From: Holosporales bacterium
Lineage (GTDB): Bacteria > Pseudomonadota > Alphaproteobacteria > UBA3830 > JAIRMZ01
Assembly (NCBI GenBank): GCA_031258355.1
Contig: JAIRMZ010000067.1
Coordinates: 1 to 7,188, forward strand
Reading direction: 5' to 3'
Length of the DNA stretch: 7,188 bases
Positions 1 to 5,966 of this stretch are shown here, in pieces; the first letter of the stretch is position 1; the number at the start of each line of letters is the position of its first letter. The notes under the pieces were generated by a model. It saw nothing but the letters and a program-made list of their open reading frames with translations. It was not told the DNA's origin and searched no databases. The position numbers and the translations under genes are program-made.

Positions 1-125
1 CTACGCCAATCCAGCATCTTACTCAGGGCTACGGCGGTACTGCGCAAAAACGGCGTCCTATACCACAACGTCCGAATCAGCTCCCTCCCCCGCCCTCGGT
101 AAGCGTATTTCTCAACCTCAGTCAT
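1..125 (-). CDS. Hypothetical protein, N-terminal part (3' end outside the window)
   Basis: A frame starts at ATG 125 and stays open for 41 codons to the left edge, beginning MTEVEKYAYRGRGRELIRTL. It has one of the best ribosome binding sites in the window: GAGAGG at 136-131, with GAGG 5 bases before the ATG. It lies 46 bases after the rpoN stop on the same strand with no terminator between, so it is probably cotranscribed with rpoN. The visible part is rich in arginine and aromatic residues and has no signal peptide. I do not recognise the family. It does not look like the ribosome hibernation factor Hpf/RaiA or PtsN, the usual genes after rpoN. With only 41 codons, the existence of the gene is likely but not certain. 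Confidence 0.55.
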   Translation of the reverse strand, partial: MTEVEKYAYRGRGRELIRTLWYRTPFLRSTAVALSKMLDWR

Positions 126-130
126 GAAGT

Positions 131-148
131 CCTCTCTCCGTGCAGAGA
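131..148 (-). promoter_or_regulatory. Ribosome binding site of the downstream ORF, within a small potential hairpin
   Basis: The Shine-Dalgarno GAGAGG (136-131) precedes the ATG at 125. Part of it (AGAGA, 137-133) can pair with TCTCT at 148-144 across a 6-base loop. The 5-bp stem is weak, so regulation by occlusion is only a possibility. The Shine-Dalgarno itself supports the start of the partial gene. Confidence 0.4.
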
Positions 149-171
149 ATAATCGCGTTTTAGGACAAAGC

Positions 172-1536
172 CTAGGAGGGAAAAATCCTATGCGCTTGTC
201 GCCGCTGTGCAGCTGTCGGAATACGAAGAGCGTTCCTATACTTTGTGACGGTCCTTCGTGCCATCGTAATACGGTTCTGCTGGAATAAAAGAGCGGCTAA
301 TTGATCGTCAGATAGGGGAGCAAGAGGCGCCTCTTTTCGAATAAACTCTTGAAGTTGAGAGGCCACGGAAGAACTAGCATATACTTTTTCTTCCTGACAA
401 CTCGAAACAGCAGACGGAAAGAAAAAGCTCAGATCCAATACCCCAGAAGGGGTCTCCACACTTTTCGAGGAAAGAACACGGCTGACCGTGCTCTCATGAA
501 CATCTAGGATATCGGCGATTTGCCGCTGTCGGAGTGGTTTTAAGCCATGAATCCCTTGCTCGAAAAAGGCCTCCTGCTGACGGAGGATCTCATGTGTCAC
601 GCGCATAAGGGTAGCAGCACGTTGATGCAAAACCGTTTCAAGCCAAAGGGCTTGAGAGAAATGCTGATGGGCGAATTTCTGCTCTTCTCGTGAACGGATT
701 CTAGGGAAAACATCCGCATAGTAAGCACGATGCGCACGTGCAACAGGTTGTGTTTCAGGATTAAGGGAGAGCTGCCAATCCCCTGTTCCCACTTTCTTCG
801 CAATTAAATCCGGAATACGTGGGAGGAGAGGTTCTGAGCTAAAGGACAGGGCAGGATAAGGGGTAAGCATTCGCAATTTTTGCACACATCGACGAATTTC
901 CGCGATACTTGTCTGACAAAGTTGCTGCAATTTCTCAAATTGTCCACGTTTGAAAAGTTCCAAATTATCAATGATCGTCTGCATCGTTGCCGTAAGTTCT
1001 CCTGAGTCTTCCAACTGAATTTTGAAGCATTCTGCGAGGGAAGAGGCGAAAATTCCTGTAGGAGAGAAGTGTTGCATTTTTCGCAACAATTCTTGTCCTT
1101 GCTCTTGAGAAAGTCCGGTACTATCTATGATATGCGCTTTTTCCTGCGGTGATAGATATCCTCGAAAGTCCAACGCATCGATCATGCGTTCTCCGAGCTG
1201 GTAACCCTCTGGATTCGAAACCAAGAGGGTAAGTTGCGTGATCAGGTGGTCTCGCAAGGAAACAGGGGCAGCTACCCGCTCTTGAACCTCCCATTCCGCG
1301 GCAAGACCTCTCGTAAAATTTTCTTGTCTTCGCAGAGATCTGTCCTCTTTACAAGAAAGGGGGAAAGGATCTGTCCCCTCGACTTGCAAAAAAGGATTGC
1401 TCTCTTCTTTTTGGTGCAAAAAGGCGGTAAGTTCCAAATTGTTCATTTGCAAGATTTTGACGGCCATCCGCATCTGGGGCGTAATCGTCAAGGTGGTTGC
1501 TACGCCTGTATCTAAGCGGATCATGGGATCTTTCAT
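172..1536 (-). CDS. rpoN: RNA polymerase sigma-54 factor
   Basis: Sigma-54 directs RNA polymerase to -24/-12 promoters that need an enhancer-binding ATPase activator. The 454-residue protein is complete. It has the glutamine- and leucine-rich activator region I (about 10-50, TITPQMRMAVKILQMNNLEL), a short acidic region II, the core-binding domain (about 90-280), the central DNA-binding segment (SREEQKFAHQHFSQALWL at 282-299), and the helix-turn-helix at 337-357 with HESTVSRV. The RpoN box ARRTVTKYR is at 426-434, followed by RIPTAAQRR. The length is slightly below average, mainly through a short region II. The ATG at 1536 has AAAAGG only 1 base upstream. The ATG at codon 5 (1524) has the same sequence 13 bases upstream. 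Both spacings are poor, so the start is uncertain by 4 residues. Position after lptB is the usual one in proteobacteria. Confidence 0.97.
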   Translation of the reverse strand: MKDPMIRLDTGVATTLTITPQMRMAVKILQMNNLELTAFLHQKEESNPFLQVEGTDPFPLSCKEDRSLRRQENFTRGLAAEWEVQERVAAPVSLRDHLITQLTLLVSNPEGYQLGERMIDALDFRGYLSPQEKAHIIDSTGLSQEQGQELLRKMQHFSPTGIFASSLAECFKIQLEDSGELTATMQTIIDNLELFKRGQFEKLQQLCQTSIAEIRRCVQKLRMLTPYPALSFSSEPLLPRIPDLIAKKVGTGDWQLSLNPETQPVARAHRAYYADVFPRIRSREEQKFAHQHFSQALWLETVLHQRAATLMRVTHEILRQQEAFFEQGIHGLKPLRQRQIADILDVHESTVSRVLSSKSVETPSGVLDLSFFFPSAVSSCQEEKVYASSSVASQLQEFIRKEAPLAPLSDDQLAALLFQQNRITMARRTVTKYRNALRIPTAAQRRQAHRIFPS

Positions 1537-1674
1537 GCCTTTTAGAGGTAGAGAGAAAAGCTTTCTCTCAGGTAAACGTATTGGACACTGGTTCTTGAAG
1601 AGAATGCGGTAGAACTGAGGGAAGAAGGATCCTCTACGTATACGGGTCGTAACTTCTACGAAAAAGCATATTCT
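1537..1674 (-). other. lptB-rpoN intergenic gap
   Basis: This is the longest gap in the window. It contains a hairpin close to rpoN (1551-1569) and a small 8-base palindrome, CGTATACG, at 1637-1644. I could not find a convincing sigma-70 promoter, a -24/-12 sigma-54 promoter or a terminator with a U-tract. In the frame shared by lptB and rpoN there is no stop codon across these 46 codons, but there is also no ATG, GTG or TTG before the rpoN start. Confidence 0.6.
1551..1569 (-). promoter_or_regulatory. Hairpin in the rpoN leader
   Basis: GAGAGAAA (1551-1558) and TTTCTCTC (1562-1569) are perfect inverted repeats around a 3-base centre, giving an 8-bp stem in the RNA read towards rpoN. It ends 14 bases before the rpoN ATG at 1536. 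The stem is AU-rich and has no following U-tract, so it is not a rho-independent terminator. It could affect ribosome access to a start with a poorly placed Shine-Dalgarno sequence, or mark an RNA-processing site. The repeat is seen directly; the role is inference. Confidence 0.4.
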
Positions 1675-2424
1675 TTAAAAGGATATGGAAAAATTCTCTC
1701 CTAGATAAACGCGTCGTGCATTCTCGTCTCTGACGATAGCTTCGGAGGGGCCTTCTGCAAGGATTTTTCCTTCGTGCATGATGTAAGCACGATCCGCAAT
1801 AGTGAGAGTATCGCGCGCATTATGATCCGTGATCAACACTCCAATGCCTCGATCTTTAAGGTGCTGAATTAGGACACGCATATCGCCCACAGCGATAGGG
1901 TCAATTCCCGCCAAAGGCTCATCCAACAAAATAAAAGCAGGATCCATTGCAAGGGCGCGAGCGATTTCCAGGCGACGTCTCTCTCCTCCTGATAGGGCTA
2001 AAGAGGGCGTCTTGTGGAGATGGGCAATGGAAAAATCTTCAAGAAGACTTTGCGTACGCTCTCGTCTTTTCTGTTTATCTGGCTCAATACGCTCGAGAAC
2101 GGCGAGAATATTATCCTCTACCGATAATCCTCGAAAGATAGAAGGTTCTTGTGGCAGATAACCAATCCCCAACCGGGCACGCCGATACATAGGCAGTCGC
2201 GAAATATCCTCATCATCTAAGAATACTTGCCCACCATCCGGCATGACCAAGCCACACAAAATTGAAAAGCACGTCGTTTTACCGGCCCCATTGGGGCCAA
2301 GAAGAGCAACAACCTCCCCAGAACAGACGGACATCGAAACATGGTCGACGATAACGCGTCGATGTATTCTCTTTCCAATATTTTTCAAAAGATCTTCCGC
2401 AGAGAGTTTGTGCATTTCCCTCAT
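1675..2424 (-). CDS. lptB: LPS-transport ABC ATPase LptB
   Basis: LptB is the cytoplasmic ATPase of the LptB2FG complex, which extracts LPS from the inner membrane and drives it along the Lpt bridge. All ABC motifs are present in the 249-residue protein: Walker A GPNGAGKTT (43-51), Q-loop Q92, signature LSGGERRR (144-151), Walker B FILLDEP (164-170) with E169, and the switch histidine H201 in LITDHN. The LptB-specific ending YLGENF is near the C-terminus. The ATG overlaps the lptA TGA by 4 bases. It has a good AAGGA 6 bases upstream, the best ribosome binding site within the rnd-lptB block. ATG at codon 4 is a less likely start. The permease partners LptF and LptG are not in the window; in Gram-negative genomes they usually lie elsewhere. 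The TAA stop is 138 bases before rpoN and is in the same reading frame as it. Confidence 0.97.
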   Translation of the reverse strand: MREMHKLSAEDLLKNIGKRIHRRVIVDHVSMSVCSGEVVALLGPNGAGKTTCFSILCGLVMPDGGQVFLDDEDISRLPMYRRARLGIGYLPQEPSIFRGLSVEDNILAVLERIEPDKQKRRERTQSLLEDFSIAHLHKTPSLALSGGERRRLEIARALAMDPAFILLDEPLAGIDPIAVGDMRVLIQHLKDRGIGVLITDHNARDTLTIADRAYIMHEGKILAEGPSEAIVRDENARRVYLGENFSISF

Positions 2425-3344
2425 GGCGATTCCTTCTTCTCAGGAAGGCGGCCTTGGATAGGGGTCAGTGTTGTTTGATCGGAAAAAGGACGTTTCGCGT
2501 AAACATGAGCAACACCTGTATCCAAGCAAAGCACCCCATACGCGCCGCAGAGATGCGATTGATCTGAGAGACGTGTCATACTGACATTGTTTTCAAGAAT
2601 GACGATACCGGTAACCGGATCGTAAGATCCACGATCGCCAATAAACATCACGGTGGGCGTAGCAATAGAGATCTTTGTCGGACTCCAGGCAAAAATGATC
2701 TCCAGGCGTCCCTCTGTATCCTCTTCAAAAAGAAGCCAAAGCTCATCGGTTTTGATAATTTTATCTCTTGTCTGAAAAATGACGTTCTTCCGTGCTACCG
2801 CTTTGAGGGCAATCCCCCCCCAGTAATCCGCGGATTCTCGTGCTGTAAGGCGATGATCATTTCCCATGAGGTGCACTTCCTTTCCTTGAAGATGCAAATG
2901 CTGCTCTTCAGGACGGTAGGTAGCGGTATCCGCATATCCCATCTGCGCTTCCGTTTTCGCGATAACACGCCCTCTCGCCTCTATCGTTTCAGGATTTTTG
3001 AAACCAAACCTTGTTCCTGGAGGAGCAATACCATCTGCCTCATCCGCCCAAAGGTGCATATCTCCATGAACCATTTCGACTCGGTCTTTGAGGGAAACGC
3101 TATTAGCTTTCTGATCCGCAATTAGGGATCCCGCATCAACCTCAATAGGGGGGCCTTCCGATTTAGGAGGGGGATCCATATTGACGCTAGGAGGGCGCTC
3201 CTTCCCGGTCTCGGATGATGTAGGAACCGTCTGAGAAGGGTTTTCTTTTGAGGGAGGTATTGGGGAAGGAGGAGGGGGGGCCGCTCCCACGTCTCCCCAG
3301 AGAAACCACAGGAAAGAAAGGAGAAGAGGTCGTATTATCGGCAT
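2421..3344 (-). CDS. lptA: LPS-transport periplasmic protein LptA (OstA-like), with proline-rich N-terminal linker
   Basis: LptA forms the periplasmic beta-jellyroll bridge that carries LPS from LptC to LptD at the outer membrane. From the ATG at 3344 the protein has 307 residues. It starts with a signal peptide (residues 1-21, core LLLSFLWFLWGDVGA), then a proline-rich, low-complexity stretch (about 22-66). The OstA-type beta region runs from about 67 to 285; its last part, GDRGSYDPVTGIVILENNVS with the following GVLCLDTGVAHV, is typical of alphaproteobacterial LptA. The region reads as about three OstA-like repeats. An ATG at 3401 would extend the frame by 19 residues into lptC, but it has no Shine-Dalgarno sequence and would bury the signal peptide. 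The 3344 start has no Shine-Dalgarno either but lies 1 base after the lptC stop. The protein is much longer than E. coli LptA (about 185 residues). Its stop overlaps the lptB ATG by 4 bases. Confidence 0.87.
   Translation of the reverse strand: MPIIRPLLLSFLWFLWGDVGAAPPPPSPIPPSKENPSQTVPTSSETGKERPPSVNMDPPPKSEGPPIEVDAGSLIADQKANSVSLKDRVEMVHGDMHLWADEADGIAPPGTRFGFKNPETIEARGRVIAKTEAQMGYADTATYRPEEQHLHLQGKEVHLMGNDHRLTARESADYWGGIALKAVARKNVIFQTRDKIIKTDELWLLFEEDTEGRLEIIFAWSPTKISIATPTVMFIGDRGSYDPVTGIVILENNVSMTRLSDQSHLCGAYGVLCLDTGVAHVYAKRPFSDQTTLTPIQGRLPEKKESP
2431..2435 (-). promoter_or_regulatory. Ribosome binding site of lptB (AAGGA)
   Basis: AAGGA lies 6 bases before the ATG at 2424 and supports that start over the internal ATG at codon 4. 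It stands out because most other starts in the rnd-lptB block have no recognisable Shine-Dalgarno sequence. LptB may therefore be made partly independently of lptA translation. Confidence 0.7.
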
Positions 3345-3345
3345 A

Positions 3346-3957
3346 TCAATAAATCGTAATATGCACAGGACCTGAGATCTGTAAGCGCTCCTGGACACCA
3401 TCGTACTGGAAACCCGTTCCCGTCAGAAAGCCACGTGTATAACGTGCCCGAACAGGCGCGGTTCCCCAAGCTTTTTTGGCGTGCGCATCGACAATGGCCT
3501 CTTGGGTGAAAATAAGAAGTCCGGACTCTGTCAACGCATATACATTCCTACGCATAGAAAGCATATTTTTACTAAAATCAAACTCTCCTTCTTCCCCCCA
3601 ATATTGAACCATCTTTTTTTCGTAGGGAATTTTCATATAAGGATTTTTCAGGTGCTCTACCCCATCAACCACATGGGTGCGATCCGCAAAAAGAAAGAAG
3701 GGAGGGCTATCAGTCGCATCTCCTTCCGTTTCTCCCCGCATCACAAGACCGACAATACTTTCTTTCCCCTGTTCTGGGGGAGGGATTGGCTTCGGGACAG
3801 ATAACAATGCTGAAAGACCCATTTTAAAAACAGGGACACCCACAAAGAATCCTATTATCGCTAATACCGTTCCAGCAAAGCTATACCCGAAGATGCGTAC
3901 TAGCCGGGAATGGAGACGCTCTCGCTGAACATTAAGGGTGTTGTGCTTCTGTTCCAC
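3346..3957 (-). CDS. lptC: LPS-transport protein LptC (inner-membrane anchor)
   Basis: LptC is a bitopic inner-membrane protein that receives LPS from the LptB2FG transporter and passes it to LptA in the periplasm. The 203-residue protein has a basic cytoplasmic N-terminus, one membrane segment at about residues 23-45, a short proline-rich linker (55-61), and a beta-rich periplasmic domain. The C-terminal stretch 168-203 (APVRARYTRGFLTGTGFQYD, then GPVHI) follows the alphaproteobacterial LptC/DUF1239 pattern. The start is GTG, directly adjoining the TAA of mvk with no bases between and no clear Shine-Dalgarno sequence, so translational coupling to mvk is likely. The TGA stop is followed after 1 base by the preferred lptA ATG. 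Sequence similarity is moderate, but position next to lptA and lptB makes the call firm. Confidence 0.88.
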   Translation of the reverse strand: MEQKHNTLNVQRERLHSRLVRIFGYSFAGTVLAIIGFFVGVPVFKMGLSALLSVPKPIPPPEQGKESIVGLVMRGETEGDATDSPPFFLFADRTHVVDGVEHLKNPYMKIPYEKKMVQYWGEEGEFDFSKNMLSMRRNVYALTESGLLIFTQEAIVDAHAKKAWGTAPVRARYTRGFLTGTGFQYDGVQERLQISGPVHITIY

Positions 3958-4851
3958 TTACGCCGCCATCTTGGACAGGAATACCGATCCCCATTTGCTG
4001 AGCGCAGAGAGATCGGGAACAAAGGAGAAAAGACCAAAGGCGACTCCCCCCCCCCCACCACCAGTCATTTTTGCCCCCAAGGCGCCGTGCGCACAAAAAG
4101 CAACTGTCACATTATACAAGGTCGGGGTCGAAACATGAAGGTCCTGCAAATGGTGATGTGCTTGCGTTAGATAAGAGCCAAGAAGAGGAAGATCCTGCCC
4201 CTCCAAGGCCCGTGCTGCAGAAGAGGCAAGATCCCCCAGAGCCTGCAGATGCCTGCGTTCTTGAGGAGCTTTCTCTAAATGCTGACGAAGGCGATCGACC
4301 ATAACAGAAGTTGGCGTATGTTCCGGGGTAGAAACCAGGACAATCCAACCCTCTGGACATGGAGGAAGAGTCCGCACGGGCTGCCCTTTCTGAAAAAGAA
4401 TGGGACCTGAAGCCAAAATAGCCTCTACATCTACACCGCTAGGAGTATGGTGGAAGAGTGTTTCCAATTGATGAGCATAGGCAACGATTTCCTGTTTCTC
4501 TAAAGTCCTATGGAATAACTGAATGCAGAGACGTACTAGAGCTACGCTGATGGCAGCGCTTCCTCCTAAGCCCCTTCCTAAGGGAAGAGAACCGCGAAAA
4601 TTTAAGGAAGGAAGCGGTTCCTCCCTAATCTCAGGTTGATCTTGTGCAAATAACGCTCGGCACCGCGCAAAAGTCTTTAAGACTTTTTTCCCATTTTCTT
4701 GAGAAAGGCCTACAGCCTTTTCTTGTGAGCCCCCAACAGTAATTTCTACAGAGAGCGAAGGCAGAGGGAGGGCCAATGCTGGGTATCCATAAACAACCGC
4801 ATGTTCTCCGATGAGAATAAGTTTTCCACAGGCGCATGCATGTAACATCAT
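3958..4851 (-). CDS. mvk: Mevalonate kinase
   Basis: This 297-residue GHMP kinase should phosphorylate mevalonate to 5-phosphomevalonate with ATP, the first of the three lower-pathway steps. Motif 1 is at residues 9-30 (GKLILIGEHAVVYGYPALAL). The phosphate-binding loop is at 90-100 (PLGRGLGGSAA). HTPSGVD at 135-141 carries the catalytic aspartate D141. Motif 3, KMTGGGGGGVAF, is at 261-272. The length is typical of a bacterial mevalonate kinase. The ATG start overlaps the mvaD stop (ATGA) and is followed at once by a second ATG. The bases before it are pyrimidine-rich with no Shine-Dalgarno sequence, so translation probably depends on ribosomes finishing mvaD. The stop TAA is directly followed by the GTG start of lptC. 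The glycine codons of motif 3 contain an uninterrupted run of 11 G on the coding strand, an intrinsically unstable site. The motif has the expected length in this copy, so the gene is intact here. Confidence 0.92.
   Translation of the reverse strand: MMLHACACGKLILIGEHAVVYGYPALALPLPSLSVEITVGGSQEKAVGLSQENGKKVLKTFARCRALFAQDQPEIREEPLPSLNFRGSLPLGRGLGGSAAISVALVRLCIQLFHRTLEKQEIVAYAHQLETLFHHTPSGVDVEAILASGPILFQKGQPVRTLPPCPEGWIVLVSTPEHTPTSVMVDRLRQHLEKAPQERRHLQALGDLASSAARALEGQDLPLLGSYLTQAHHHLQDLHVSTPTLYNVTVAFCAHGALGAKMTGGGGGGVAFGLFSFVPDLSALSKWGSVFLSKMAA
4046..4056 (-). repeat. G11 homopolymer tract inside mvk
   Basis: Eleven consecutive C on the plus strand form a G11 tract in the coding strand of mvk, within the GGGG of GHMP motif 3. 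At this length the reading frame is intact and the motif aligns without a gap to the usual KxTGAGGGG pattern. Removing one G would carry translation past the normal stop to a TAG at 3902-3900. Adding one G would end it at a TAA at 3934-3932. Both stops lie downstream of the lptC start at 3957. Tracts of this length are prone to slipped-strand errors in replication and also to sequencing error. Confidence 0.85.
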
Positions 4852-5966
4852 GAGGGGGAGAAAATCTCTTTCTGTATAAGAAGTTCCGGAAGAGCAGTGA
4901 TGGCATCAGTACCTATCGCAATGGGAGTCGAGGTCTGATTAAAAAGGACAGGGAGGGGTGCTTGGAAAGATTCGGCTACCCTGCGGAGGAGAGATCTAAC
5001 GGCTTCTCTCTCCTCTTCAAGAAACAAAAGGTGGATGTTAGGACCCGCATCTATCGTCATAAAAACGCGGACCTGTTGTCGATCTCGTTCTATAAGAAAG
5101 GCCTGCAGAAAGGTTTGTGTCGCTGTCGACAAGTAACAGAAGGGAGGATGCGCTGTTTGAGTAATGGCATGGAGAGCAAAAGCCTCCTGCTCAGCATGAC
5201 GGGAAAGCGTCTGCCAATCGCCTAAACGCAGGGATTCTTGCACTTCTTGCAAGATCCGCGGCAAAGAAGCTTGACGCCAAGCGAAAAGGGGAGAGGTTGG
5301 TGCGTTATCATGCCCTTTGCTGCTGGAGAGGGATTTTGGGGTTGCATCGAGCAGAACGACACCATGCGCCAGAGAAGACAAGGTCGAAGGAACGGCGATG
5401 GTGCGTGTTTCTAATTGATTGGCCAAACGTTCCCACAAAACAAAGGCGGCAGGCAGGACAGAGCGTGTGGCCGATCCACTCAAAAGGCGCGCTCCTTCCG
5501 TGAGCCATCGCCTCTGCTCTTCTGCGGTGAAGATATCGGCAAGGAAGAAAGCATCAAACAAAGCCCCTATAAGGGCAGCGCCCCCTGAGGCGCTTGAGGC
5601 AAGACCGCAAGAGTGAGGAAAATTGCAGGAACTCTCGATCGAGAGGGATTGGGTATATCCTAGTTCCGGAAGGAGAAGATCCAGAACATGGTGTATACGC
5701 GCCGGTAGCGTTGAGGGTTTCCCGTTCAAAAAGAATGTATGGTTTTTCCCTTCCTTTGGATGAATGTTTGTCAAGGATCGAAAGCCACCTAGAGTAAAGC
5801 TCAAGCTGGAATTAAGCGGAATCTGGAAGGCTTGCGCCTCTTTTCCCCAGTACTTAACAAGCGCAATGTTGGAAGGAGCGCTGCAACATCCACACTTCGA
5901 CGACAAAGCCGCTTGTCGGATTTTATAGAAAAGCGATGCAAAAGAAGAGGGAAAACTTACCCTCAT
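4848..5966 (-). CDS. mvaD: Diphosphomevalonate decarboxylase
   Basis: This enzyme catalyses the ATP-dependent decarboxylation of 5-diphosphomevalonate to isopentenyl diphosphate, the last step of the mevalonate pathway. The 372-residue protein carries the family signatures: SAPSNIALVKYWGK at 29-42, NSSLSFTLGG at 52-61, the ATP loop NFPHSCGLASSASGG at 115-129, GSATRS at 164-169, and MTIDAGPNIHLL at 303-314, where D306 matches the catalytic aspartate. The start at 5966 is chosen because its ATG overlaps the stop of the upstream kinase by 4 bases and has a GGAG 11 bases upstream. A longer frame reaches an ATG at 6035 inside the kinase gene, but the added residues resemble nothing in the family. 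Even with the short start there are about 28 residues before the first motif, ending in a CGCC cluster. TTG at codon 21 is a possible later start. The sequence type is bacterial, not eukaryotic. Confidence 0.93.
   Translation of the reverse strand: MRVSFPSSFASLFYKIRQAALSSKCGCCSAPSNIALVKYWGKEAQAFQIPLNSSLSFTLGGFRSLTNIHPKEGKNHTFFLNGKPSTLPARIHHVLDLLLPELGYTQSLSIESSCNFPHSCGLASSASGGAALIGALFDAFFLADIFTAEEQRRWLTEGARLLSGSATRSVLPAAFVLWERLANQLETRTIAVPSTLSSLAHGVVLLDATPKSLSSSKGHDNAPTSPLFAWRQASLPRILQEVQESLRLGDWQTLSRHAEQEAFALHAITQTAHPPFCYLSTATQTFLQAFLIERDRQQVRVFMTIDAGPNIHLLFLEEEREAVRSLLRRVAESFQAPLPVLFNQTSTPIAIGTDAITALPELLIQKEIFSPS

Noticed and set aside
126..171. Terminator after rpoN.
   Set aside because: Only a 5-bp weak stem without a U-tract is present, and it overlaps the ribosome binding site of the next gene.
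1636..1674. Possible sigma-70 promoter for rpoN: TTTTTC, 17 bases, TATACG on the minus strand.
   Set aside because: The -35 matches the consensus at only 2 of 6 positions and the -10 at about 4, which is no better than chance for a gap of this size.
2421..3401. Longer lptA frame starting at ATG 3401.
   Set aside because: It overlaps lptC by more than 50 bases, lacks a Shine-Dalgarno sequence and places 19 residues in front of an obvious signal peptide.
3613..3621. A AAA AAG heptamer in the correct frame in lptC, identical to the dnaX -1 frameshift site.
   Set aside because: No upstream Shine-Dalgarno-like stimulator or clear downstream hairpin is visible, and the -1 frame stops after about 11 codons, giving only a truncated LptC. 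It encodes an ordinary Glu-Lys-Lys.
3910..4360. Several overlapping plus- and minus-strand ORFs of 66-86 codons over the mvk/lptC junction.
   Set aside because: They are shadows of mvk and lptC, have low-complexity or implausible proteins, and lack ribosome binding sites or family features.
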